From NCBI GenBank assembly GCA_030442055.1, contig JAUJEB010000001.1, positions 620,001 to 684,000 of the forward strand: DNA of 64,000 nt, written 5' to 3'. The first letter of the stretch is position 1. Every line of letters begins with the position of its first letter. The notes under the pieces were generated by a model that was not told where the DNA came from, did not search any database, and saw nothing but the letters and a program-made list of their open reading frames with translations. The stretch comes from Agaribacillus aureus (GTDB lineage Bacteria; Bacteroidota; Bacteroidia; Cytophagales; Cyclobacteriaceae). The position numbers were made by a program, and so were the translations under genes. Positions 8,750 through 17,123 of the stretch are shown piece after piece.

Positions 8750-11026
8750 ATGAATAATCTTTACCACGTTTTATTTCCATATGGGAGGTTCGTTACATTA
8801 AACGTGGTAGTATTATTGGCGCTGTCCATTACAGTGGTTTCCTTTGCAAAGGATAAACGTCTAAAGCTGGTCCTTTCCTCCATGACAAGCTTATTTTGGG
8901 TATTGCAACTTAGTTCTTTATATATCAGTCACACTTTTATAGGTTACTCGTTCATCATCCATTTTAACATGAGGGACCTGATGGCTATGATAGATATATT
9001 TGTCAATCAGCTTCTGATACTATTTGCTATATTTCTGTTGTCGACCGGCCTTATCTTTTTCTGGCAGGACCTCTGGTGGAAAATAATGTCTTTTACGCCT
9101 AAAATCCGTCAGTGGCTTTGGGAAATTCCTGATGGCATAGCCTTGATAACCAGGTTTTCAATCATAGGTATCTGCATTTACATCATGACTCCCAACCGTG
9201 GCGTTGTGTACAAAGCGCTTGATTTATTGGCTATGACAAAGGTAAAAAGTGCCGATTTTGAGCAGGTGTTGAAAAAATTAGGTATGAAAAATTATATTGG
9301 TCCCGCTGAACTGGAGGCGAGGCCAGGCAAGAATGTCATTGTTGTGTTTTTAGAATCTTGCGAAAGAGGCTATTTAAGTGATAAAATGGCCCATCTCACC
9401 CCAAATATGCGTTCATTAAAGATCCAATGGACCTACTACAATATGCAACAAACACCAGGAAGTCAGTGGACAAGCGGATCACTTTATACCAGCCTGACAG
9501 GATTTCCATCTTTCTTTGATACGGGAATCAATGCTACTTTTCAGTCAACCTATCATACCCATATTACCAGTATGAGTCATGTGCTCAAAAGGGCGGGCTA
9601 TGACATGATCTATATGGCGAAAGACGCTCAATTTGCCGGCACACAAGAAATGTTGTACACTTTTCAATTCGATCGCATCATTGACCAGTCCGTTTTGGGT
9701 GAAGATATACACGACAAGGATTTATTTGAAAAAGCCAAGCGGGAAATTAAGTTAAAAACAAAGCAAAACGTACCCTTTGCGCTATTTTTATCCACGCTTG
9801 ATACCCACTTTCCCAGCGGGAATTATGATAAAAGAATGGAGAAGCATGTGCCGCTGCAAAACACAGATCTTGAATTTACGGTAGCTACTGCTGACTATAT
9901 CATAGGTGATTTCATACGTTTTTTGCAACAGGAAAATATGCTTTCCAATACAGTGGTGTATATTCTTCCCGATCATTTAAAAATGGGTAGCGCGTCTATT
10001 TTTGAAGAAACCGGAGAGCGATCATTATATGTAATAACAAATGCCCCCTACGATAGTTTTAGTTTCCCTCAATCCGACTGGCTATACCAAATTGATATGC
10101 CCAAAATATTTCTTGAAGGCGCTGAAATCCATCACAATGCCCGGTTTTTGACAGATTACACCCCTCAGGATAAGTTAAATTTTATCAAGGAAAATAAATT
10201 CTTAATTACAGCCCTGAATACTTCCGGCATCAATAGAATTGACTTTAAGAAGCCTTATGAAATACCCAAAAAATCCAAAAACTACTTTAAATACGCCAAA
10301 GATACCAGTCGGTTCATTGCGCACGCAGGGGGCATGATTGATGGGAAAAGATATACAAATTCCCTGGAAGCGTTGAATCTCTTTTACAGCAAGGGCTTTA
10401 GGTTATTTGAATTGGATATCATTAAAACCACGGACGGACATTATGTGGCTGCTCACGATTGGGAAAGCTGGTCCAAAATGGTCGGCTACGAAGGTGAAAT
10501 ACCGGTCTCCAGGGAAACTTTTTTGAAACATAAACTTTTCGGAACCTACAGTCCAATGGATATGACTATGATAAACAATTGGTTTAAAGAGCATAAAGAC
10601 GCCATCCTGGTTACCGATAAAATAAATAAACCCAAAGCATTCTCAGCGGTTTTTACTGACAAAAAAAGATTGATGATGGAATTGTTCAGCCTGGAGGCTG
10701 TAAAAGAAGGGCTTGCGGCAGGGATAAAATCTGCTATGCCTTCCCGGGGAGTAATTCGTTCCTTGAAGGGAAATAAAGCCGATCTACTAAAAAAACTAGG
10801 TGTTACTGACATCGCAATATCCCGGGGTGACGTTGCCGGGAATGCTAAATTCTATGAGGATTTAAAAAAACACGGCATTAAGGCCTACGCATTTCATATA
10901 AACGTAGATGTGACAAAAGATGAAAAGTATGTGGTAAAGTATGAGATGGACCACATTTATGGCATTTACGCCGACAATTGGAATTTTCAGCGTAATCCCG
11001 AACAAGTCTTTGAAGAATTCCCGTAA
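8750..11026 (+). CDS. Phosphoglycerol-transferase-like (OpgB/LtaS superfamily) membrane protein fused to a C-terminal GDPD domain
   Basis: 758 residues in three parts. Residues 1-145 carry about four membrane helices. Residues 190-490 are an alkaline-phosphatase/sulfatase-fold domain: metal site VIVVFLESC (Glu202), WTSG at 240-243 with Thr241 as the likely nucleophile (as in OpgB-type transferases), DTHFPSG (Asp351, His353) and LPDHL (Asp408, His409). Residues 520-758 resemble a glycerophosphodiester phosphodiesterase: IAHAGG (His525), YTNSLEA, FELDIIKTTDGH (Glu555, Asp557) and AAHDW (His569). The first half would move phosphoglycerol onto a periplasmic acceptor; the second would hydrolyse glycerophosphodiesters. 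It stands alone, divergent from the sulfatase. It is not a formylglycine sulfatase because the C-x-P-x-R motif is absent. Confidence 0.82.
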   Translation: MNNLYHVLFPYGRFVTLNVVVLLALSITVVSFAKDKRLKLVLSSMTSLFWVLQLSSLYISHTFIGYSFIIHFNMRDLMAMIDIFVNQLLILFAIFLLSTGLIFFWQDLWWKIMSFTPKIRQWLWEIPDGIALITRFSIIGICIYIMTPNRGVVYKALDLLAMTKVKSADFEQVLKKLGMKNYIGPAELEARPGKNVIVVFLESCERGYLSDKMAHLTPNMRSLKIQWTYYNMQQTPGSQWTSGSLYTSLTGFPSFFDTGINATFQSTYHTHITSMSHVLKRAGYDMIYMAKDAQFAGTQEMLYTFQFDRIIDQSVLGEDIHDKDLFEKAKREIKLKTKQNVPFALFLSTLDTHFPSGNYDKRMEKHVPLQNTDLEFTVATADYIIGDFIRFLQQENMLSNTVVYILPDHLKMGSASIFEETGERSLYVITNAPYDSFSFPQSDWLYQIDMPKIFLEGAEIHHNARFLTDYTPQDKLNFIKENKFLITALNTSGINRIDFKKPYEIPKKSKNYFKYAKDTSRFIAHAGGMIDGKRYTNSLEALNLFYSKGFRLFELDIIKTTDGHYVAAHDWESWSKMVGYEGEIPVSRETFLKHKLFGTYSPMDMTMINNWFKEHKDAILVTDKINKPKAFSAVFTDKKRLMMELFSLEAVKEGLAAGIKSAMPSRGVIRSLKGNKADLLKKLGVTDIAISRGDVAGNAKFYEDLKKHGIKAYAFHINVDVTKDEKYVVKYEMDHIYGIYADNWNFQRNPEQVFEEFP

Positions 11027-11073
11027 CAAATCAATAAAACCGATGGTAGATTGGGAGAGCAAACGGTTACCGC

Positions 11074-12015
11074 TTAATAACGTACCGCCACCTTCCCACG
11101 GGTATGCATTCGTTCGATAAAGGCTATGGCTTCCGGCAATTGCTCAAAGGAAAAGGTACGATCCAGGTTTGTCCTTAACTTGCCTTCGGAATAGTATTTC
11201 GCCAGGAATGCCAGGTCTTTCCCTTTAGCCTGGGCTGTAAATTGTTCAATTTTTATTTTGCCAAAGGCTTTTCTCAACAGCAGGCCCAGCATATGTCCCA
11301 TACCCACAAATCCTATCATTACCCCTCTGCCTCCCATACGCCGGTAATCTGAAAAGTTAAGGTTGCCATGAACATCCACCACCAGATCATACTGACCATT
11401 ATGTTGATGAATATCCTGTTGCCTATAATCAACTACATGACCGGCGCCTATGGATCGGACAAAATCAATATTCCCGGTGCTACATACAGCGGTAATTTCT
11501 GCTCCAAGGGCTTTGGCGATTTGCACACTATAATGTCCCACTCCTCCCGCAGCGCCATTAATCAACACCTTTTCACCGGCACGTAGCTTACCATAGTCCC
11601 TGATACCTTGAAGCGCTGTTAAACCGGCAACTCCCAGGCACGCCGCCTCTTCAAAGGATGCATTTTCCGGCTTGCGTGCCAGCATGTGAAGCTTTACACA
11701 GATGTACTCGCCAAAACTTCCCAGGGAGGCTTCGCCAAAAACTTCATCATCCACCTCAAATTTGGTGACGCGTGTCCCTACGGCTTCCACAATACCTGCA
11801 AAATCAGAACCTATGACCTTATTTCTAGGCTTAAAAGGCCCGGTGGCCAACCTCATGAAGAATGGTGTTCCCCTAAGCCTATGCCATTCAACAGGGTTCA
11901 CTGAAATGGCTTTGATTCTCACAAGGATCTCATCATCCGCTGGCGTGGGTTTTTCGATCTCCCCGATTTGCAGCACCTCCGGGCCTCCGAACTTGTGTCT
12001 GATGTATGCCTTCAT
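11074..12015 (-). CDS. MDR-family NAD(P)H-dependent oxidoreductase (quinone oxidoreductase-like)
   Basis: 313 residues. An N-terminal GroES-like domain (about 25-120) is followed by a Rossmann domain with the nucleotide loop INGAAGGVGHYSVQIAKALG and the typical VVDYRQQD segment. The zinc-ligand pattern of alcohol dehydrogenases is absent, which fits the zeta-crystallin/quinone oxidoreductase branch that reduces alpha,beta-unsaturated carbonyls or quinones with NADPH. No signal peptide, so cytosolic. Convergent with the preceding gene (48-base gap) and preceded by a good promoter candidate at 12066-12095. No evident link to the glycan loci. Confidence 0.9.
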   Translation of the reverse strand: MKAYIRHKFGGPEVLQIGEIEKPTPADDEILVRIKAISVNPVEWHRLRGTPFFMRLATGPFKPRNKVIGSDFAGIVEAVGTRVTKFEVDDEVFGEASLGSFGEYICVKLHMLARKPENASFEEAACLGVAGLTALQGIRDYGKLRAGEKVLINGAAGGVGHYSVQIAKALGAEITAVCSTGNIDFVRSIGAGHVVDYRQQDIHQHNGQYDLVVDVHGNLNFSDYRRMGGRGVMIGFVGMGHMLGLLLRKAFGKIKIEQFTAQAKGKDLAFLAKYYSEGKLRTNLDRTFSFEQLPEAIAFIERMHTRGKVAVRY

Positions 12016-12384
12016 TTAATTATTTTGTGATTATAAATTGATGTGTTATGCAATATGCAAATATTCAAAAATAACAGGTAAAAGTGTGCCTCAAAAAGTT
12101 CAATCACCTATCTGTGAAGTTCAATTAGGACAAACACAACATTGATTGTTTTTTAGTGTCAGGTACTGTTCCACTAAATGATTGGTCTGTTTTAACTCCA
12201 TGCAGAAATTCCATTCAAAAGAGAAATGAAGCCTGTTTTATGACATAAATCAAAGATTCATAGCGACACAAAACCATGTTAGATTACTGAAAGTTAAATT
12301 TAACGACAAAGTTTTTAACCGAAATGATATTAAATCATTTATATTTCACACCAAATACACGCTATCAAATTTTAGTCTTTCATT
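12016..12384. other. 369-base divergent intergenic region
   Basis: AT-rich spacer between the MDR gene (minus) and the tandem SGNH gene (plus). It holds the MDR promoter candidate. On the plus side the best -7-like site is TATATTTC at 12340-12347, without a good -33 partner. I see no open reading frame or RNA gene. Confidence 0.5.
12066..12095 (-). promoter_or_regulatory. Bacteroidetes-type promoter of the MDR oxidoreductase gene
   Basis: Read on the minus strand, TTTG (12095-12092), an 18-base spacer and TATTTTTG (12073-12066) fit the -33/-7 consensus. The start codon is about 50 bases downstream, a usual leader length. Assignment is by motif only. Confidence 0.45.
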
Positions 12385-14172
12385 ATGAAACACAAAATTC
12401 CCCTCTCCTGCTTTCTTCTTCTGTTTTGCATCAATCACTTATCCATTTCACAGGAGAAAGCGAATGACACCTGGTGGAACCCCGAGCATCATCCGTCTCC
12501 AACCCTGGAAGGACAGGCGTGGGCGGCATCCGTGGCATCATATTACGACCGGCTCCCTCAACAGGCAAAGCAAAAAGTAAGAAAACCGGTTTGGGATCTG
12601 TCAAAACACACGGCCGGATTAGTGATTCGATTCCGGTCCGATGCCCATAAAATAAAGGTGAGATATGGTCTCAATGGTAGCTTTCAAATGCCTCACATGC
12701 CTGCCACAGGGGTAAGTGGTGTTGACCTATATGCTAAAAATAGTGATGGTCAATGGCACTGGCTCAGGGGTAACCGGTCATTCGCAGATACCACGAGATA
12801 CGTTTTTGACCACATCGATCCCAGCGACCAATACCATGAACTTGGCCGGGAATACCAGTTGTATCTTCCACTTTATAATTCCGTTAAATGGCTGGAAATA
12901 GGTGTTCCGGAAGGCGCTTCCTTTGAACCGCTGCCTGTAAGGCAAGAGAAACCCATTGTTGTGTATGGCACATCCATCGCCCAGGGTGCATGTGCTTCCC
13001 GACCCGGTATGGCCTGGACGGGGATTCTCAGCAGAAAAATGGACAGGCAACTTATTAATCTGGGGTTCTCAGGAAATGGCAGGTTGGAGAAGGCGATCAT
13101 TGATCTATTAGCGGAAATCGATGCAAAGATCTATGTATTGGACTGTTTGCCAAACCTAACCCCCACTAAGGACATGACCATTGAGGAGGTAGAAAGAAGG
13201 ATCATTGCATCTGTAAAAAAATTAAAAGAAAAACGGCCAGAGGTGCCCGTGTTGCTGGCGGAACATGCCGGATATTCCGACGGCACATTGAATAAGGAAA
13301 GGCACGAAATTTACACAAAGCTAAATGAGGTATTGCGAAAAGCCTATTGGCAATTAAAAAACGCCGGTATTAGCGGTTTGTATGTATTACCTCGAAGTGA
13401 AATGGCGTTGGGAATGGATGGCTACGTGGATGGAACGCACCCGTCCGACCTGGGAATGCAACATTATGCGACGGCCTATGAAAGATCCCTCCGGGCCATA
13501 CTACACGAACCGGCAGGAACCATTTCAACCGCTATTCCTGTCACGCAACGTCGGGAACCCGGTATGTATGATTGGGAACAAAGGCACCAGGCGTTACTTA
13601 AAATAAATAAAACCAGTCCTCCCAAAGTTTGCATCTTCGGCAACTCCATCATCAATTATTGGGGCGGCCAGCCCGGAGCACCACTAAGCAATGGAAGTGA
13701 CTCCTGGAAAACACACTTTGAACCTTTGAAGGCAGGTAACTACGGTTTTGGCTGGGATCGCCTTGAAAATGTACTTTGGCGAATTTATCACGATGCCCTG
13801 GACGGTTTTGAGGCAGAACAAGTTGTCGTGATGTTAGGCACAAATAACCTCGGATATAATCCGGACAGCGAAATTATTACCGGCCTCCGGTATATTGTAA
13901 ATGCCATCAAGACCAGGCAACCCAACGCTCAAATTCACCTGATAGGCATCCTGCCACGAAGGGATCAGGAAGAAAGAGTACAGCAGGTAAACCTACTGAT
14001 TGCAGAACTGGCTGATTTAACGAATGTAAATTTTGCCGATGTTGGTATATCTCTTTTGAACCATGAGGGCAAAATCGACGAGTCGCTGTTTACAGATGGC
14101 TTACACCCTAACAAAGAAGGTTATCAGAAGTTAGCCCCGTTGATTGCTTCCCAATTAAAATCCGTGGATTAG
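12385..14172 (+). CDS. Exported tandem-domain SGNH/GDSL hydrolase (putative carbohydrate esterase)
   Basis: 595 residues with a signal peptide (about 1-22). Residues 25-185 match the GxDLY-type N-terminal beta-sandwich that precedes some SGNH esterases (GVDLYAK at 112-118). First SGNH domain about 188-372: YGTSIAQG with nucleophile Ser197, FSGNG at 228-232 and the Asp/His pair in DGTHPSDLG (Asp349, His352). Second SGNH domain about 412-593: FGNSIINYWG (Ser421), GTNN (485-488) and DGLHPN (Asp571, His574). Both catalytic sets look complete, so this is probably a bifunctional esterase removing acyl groups (perhaps acetyl) from polysaccharide in the periplasm. Two GDSL domains in one chain is uncommon. 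Promoter unclear. Confidence 0.88.
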   Translation: MKHKIPLSCFLLLFCINHLSISQEKANDTWWNPEHHPSPTLEGQAWAASVASYYDRLPQQAKQKVRKPVWDLSKHTAGLVIRFRSDAHKIKVRYGLNGSFQMPHMPATGVSGVDLYAKNSDGQWHWLRGNRSFADTTRYVFDHIDPSDQYHELGREYQLYLPLYNSVKWLEIGVPEGASFEPLPVRQEKPIVVYGTSIAQGACASRPGMAWTGILSRKMDRQLINLGFSGNGRLEKAIIDLLAEIDAKIYVLDCLPNLTPTKDMTIEEVERRIIASVKKLKEKRPEVPVLLAEHAGYSDGTLNKERHEIYTKLNEVLRKAYWQLKNAGISGLYVLPRSEMALGMDGYVDGTHPSDLGMQHYATAYERSLRAILHEPAGTISTAIPVTQRREPGMYDWEQRHQALLKINKTSPPKVCIFGNSIINYWGGQPGAPLSNGSDSWKTHFEPLKAGNYGFGWDRLENVLWRIYHDALDGFEAEQVVVMLGTNNLGYNPDSEIITGLRYIVNAIKTRQPNAQIHLIGILPRRDQEERVQQVNLLIAELADLTNVNFADVGISLLNHEGKIDESLFTDGLHPNKEGYQKLAPLIASQLKSVD

Positions 14173-14584
14173 ATCAGCAAAACCACCATAGTCCAATGGC
14201 AGGACAAAAAGTCTATTACAAGACCACCGGTGCTCCAGGGAAATCAAAATTAGCGATACGCACTATTTTAAACTTTCAATTAACTCAGGGGAGGTAGTGG
14301 TGGGACTCCAGTATTTTTCAATGTGTTTTATCACCAATTCAGTGCCTTCTTTATGACTGATAAACGGGGGCATTTCATGATTACATATAGCATCCGTTAA
14401 ATCCCGGGCCTGGGTCACATTCAATCCAGCTTTTTTTTAGGGATCCAAATGGCGTAACAATTAATTTGATGAGTCATATTGATGAAAGTGAGTACACTGA
14501 GTAATACTTTCTTAAATTTTCAATGTGTATAGAATGGAAGGTGGAATCCAACCTGATATCAAATAACCTAATTAATAAAATACA
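14173..14584. other. 412-base region between two plus-strand genes
   Basis: Besides the isochorismatase remnant (14264-14450), the flanks 14173-14263 and 14451-14584 hold no gene, no strong hairpin and no clear -33/-7 promoter for the glycosidase gene that follows. An edge of similarity near 14450 may mark a rearrangement point. Confidence 0.5.
14264..14450 (-). pseudogene. Truncated isochorismatase-family gene, C-terminal remnant
   Basis: Minus-strand DNA here aligns with the last about 170 bases of the intact gene at 31679-32536, with roughly 19 mismatches and one 3-base gap in a hand alignment (near 88% identity). It encodes about 55 residues in frame to a TAG stop, including NHEMPPFISHKEGTELVIKH against NHEMSPFVSHQEGTELVIKH. 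Further upstream the match breaks down in small indels with a stop codon (near 14436), and the catalytic domain is absent. It is the tail of a second copy, cut off near 14450, just before the plus-strand gene at 14585. It cannot make a working enzyme. Confidence 0.85.
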
Positions 14585-17005
14585 ATGTTTAAGCCTGTTT
14601 TTCAGAACCTTTTGTTACGATTAATTATTCTTTCATTTTTATCCATGCCCGCTTTCTCACAGGAAGCTGGTGTTTCCTACCTGGATATAACCGCATCTAC
14701 AATTGTAACGGGTAAAACATTAAGCAACATAGAACAAAACGCAATAAAAATGCTTATTGAAGAGGTTGAAAAGCGAACACAACTTCGGTTAAATTCAATA
14801 TCAAAATGGCCGAAAAAAAGTGGCCCATTAATAGTAATTGGCAGACAAAATGTACTTAGGCAATTTGAATCCAAAATAAAAATTCCGGAAAACCGGACCG
14901 GAGCGGAAGGGTATCAATTACAAGTACAACGTTTGGCGGGTAGGGATATAATCATTGTTTCCGGGAATGATGACCGGGGTCTTCTGTTTGGTGTCGGGCA
15001 TTTATTAAGGATCATGCGCATGTCGTACCGAAATATATTAATTCCCGAAAAAACAGATATTAAAACTGCCCCGGAATATCCGCTACGAGGGCATCAAATT
15101 GGCTACAGGCCAAAGCCCAATTCATATGATGCCTGGACCCCGAAAATGATGGAGCAATATATACGGGATTTAATTGTTTTCGGAACAAATGCCATAGAGC
15201 TTATCCCGCCACGTTCAGATGACAAACCTACCAGCCCTCATTTTCCCATTCCACAAATGGACATGATGATAAAAATGTCGCAGATCTGTAAAGATTACGG
15301 TTTGGATGTTTGGGTTTGGTATCCGGCACTTGATGATGACTACGGCAATCCGGAAACGATAAAATCGGCCATTCGCGAATGGGGCAGTGTATTAAAACAA
15401 TTACCCAGGCTGGATGCAATCCTGGTTCCGTGCGGTGATCCCGGGCACACACCACCTGAGCTGCTAATGCCCATGCTTGAAAAACAGGCGGTACAGTTAA
15501 AACAATATCATCCGGATGTAAAGTGGTGGGTAGGTCCTCAGGGTTTTGGCGAGAAAGAGCTTGGCAAATTTCATGAGATTATCAGTGGCAAACCCGGATG
15601 GTTAACAGGGATGGTTTACGGACCGGGAATACGCATGTCATTACCGGAATTCAGCAACTGGCTACCTGATGGTTATCCAATTCGTCATTATCCCGATATA
15701 ACCCATTCAAATTATTGCCAATATCCTGTAGCTGATTGGGACCCTGCATTCAATTTGATTGAAAGTAGAGAAGTGAGTAACCCCCGCCCGGTAGATTTTG
15801 CGGCAATATTTAAAAGGCTACAACCCTATACAATAGGTTTTATAACTTATTCCGAAGGTTGTCACGATGATGTAAATAAAATAATATGGAGCCGCCTTGG
15901 GTGGAATTCAGATGTGGGTGTGATGGAAGTTTTACTTGAATACAGCCGGTACTTTATTGGCGTTGAATATGAACACGATTTTGCACAATTGATACTGTCA
16001 CTGGAAAAAAACTGGCAAGGGCCGGCCATTACAAATAATTTCATCAATACCACCTACCTTCAGCTTAAAGCGATTGAAAATAAATCATCCGAACGTGTTA
16101 AAAATAATTGGAGGTTTCAGCTCGCATTGTGGAGATCGACACTCGATTTTTTTATTAAGAGACGATTGCGTTACGAAACATCATTGGAAGAAAGCGTGCT
16201 GGCCATACTTGATCAAGCACCTCAACTAGGTTCTTTAAATGCCATCGAACAATCCAAACGCATATTGAATGAGGCTGTTGAAAATCCTATTACAAACCAG
16301 CTTAGGGATGAGCTATTTAAACTTGGGGATGAACTTTTTACCAGCATTGGCCTTCAACTATATGCAAAACACAGTCCAAGTCGAGCCGATGGCGCTGTTT
16401 TAAGCCGGGTTGATATGCCATTAAATAATCGTTTTTGGTTAAATGCACAGTTTGAAGAGATTATGGCATTAACTGACGAGAAAAATAGGCTTAAGGAGAT
16501 CAATGCTATCCGTAACCGCACCAATCCGGGGCCGGGAGGTTTTTATGATAATCTTGGAGATCCATCTTCTCAGCCTCATTTGGTAAAAAATAAAGGATTT
16601 GAATTGGATCCAATTGTTTCTCGTATTCCAATTTCAGGCGTTGATTATTTGAATGCGCTAACTTTGCCCGTTCTGAGAGCAAAGGCATCGGATTTCCCAT
16701 TATCCTGGTTGACTTGCGGAATTGGATTATACGATGAACCTATTACTTTGGAATACCATCACCTTGACCCTGTAGCGCGCTACAGGGTCAAAGTTGCCTA
16801 TGGAAGTAAACCTATCAAATTAGTGGCGGATGACAAGTTTATAGTTCACGATTTCCTTGAAGATACGCATAACATCTTAAGTTTTGTGGTGCCTGGTAAT
16901 GCAACGAAGGATGGTTTTTTAAAGCTTTCATGGTATAAACCATTTGGATTGGGTCAATATCAAATGAGGCACCTTGTGTATGAGGTATGGCTTGTAAAGG
17001 AATAA
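14585..17005 (+). CDS. Exported alpha-glucuronidase-like / GH20-type N-domain glycoside hydrolase
   Basis: 806 residues, signal peptide about 1-25. Residues 35-150 look like the GH20b/GH67-type N-terminal alpha/beta domain (SGNDDRGLLFGVGHLLRIM). Residues about 155-480 form a likely TIM barrel, opening YPLRGHQIGYRPKPNSYDAW and containing WVWYPALDDDYG and VPCGDPGHTPPE, rich in acidic and aromatic residues. The C-terminus (about 720-806) looks like a beta-sandwich. The family was not settled: GH67/GH115-like alpha-glucuronidase and GH20-like hexosaminidase are both possible. Role: cleavage of side groups on a polysaccharide in the periplasm. It lies between the tandem esterase and the acetylesterase-like gene on the same strand. 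Confidence 0.62.
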   Translation: MFKPVFQNLLLRLIILSFLSMPAFSQEAGVSYLDITASTIVTGKTLSNIEQNAIKMLIEEVEKRTQLRLNSISKWPKKSGPLIVIGRQNVLRQFESKIKIPENRTGAEGYQLQVQRLAGRDIIIVSGNDDRGLLFGVGHLLRIMRMSYRNILIPEKTDIKTAPEYPLRGHQIGYRPKPNSYDAWTPKMMEQYIRDLIVFGTNAIELIPPRSDDKPTSPHFPIPQMDMMIKMSQICKDYGLDVWVWYPALDDDYGNPETIKSAIREWGSVLKQLPRLDAILVPCGDPGHTPPELLMPMLEKQAVQLKQYHPDVKWWVGPQGFGEKELGKFHEIISGKPGWLTGMVYGPGIRMSLPEFSNWLPDGYPIRHYPDITHSNYCQYPVADWDPAFNLIESREVSNPRPVDFAAIFKRLQPYTIGFITYSEGCHDDVNKIIWSRLGWNSDVGVMEVLLEYSRYFIGVEYEHDFAQLILSLEKNWQGPAITNNFINTTYLQLKAIENKSSERVKNNWRFQLALWRSTLDFFIKRRLRYETSLEESVLAILDQAPQLGSLNAIEQSKRILNEAVENPITNQLRDELFKLGDELFTSIGLQLYAKHSPSRADGAVLSRVDMPLNNRFWLNAQFEEIMALTDEKNRLKEINAIRNRTNPGPGGFYDNLGDPSSQPHLVKNKGFELDPIVSRIPISGVDYLNALTLPVLRAKASDFPLSWLTCGIGLYDEPITLEYHHLDPVARYRVKVAYGSKPIKLVADDKFIVHDFLEDTHNILSFVVPGNATKDGFLKLSWYKPFGLGQYQMRHLVYEVWLVKE

Positions 17006-17123
17006 CCTGAGGAGAAACACCTTACAATGAATAATTTTTAATACCATTCGAATATATGAGAATAATGATCGGCGATGGTCCACAAGTATATTTAATCCAT
17101 TGAAAATCAAACTTTATCCACCT

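Noticed and set aside
16763..16800. Palindrome around CCCTGTAGCGCGCTACAGGG inside the glycosidase gene.
   Set aside because: It is a perfect inverted repeat but lies inside the coding frame without T-run or neighbouring gene boundary; no role can be argued.
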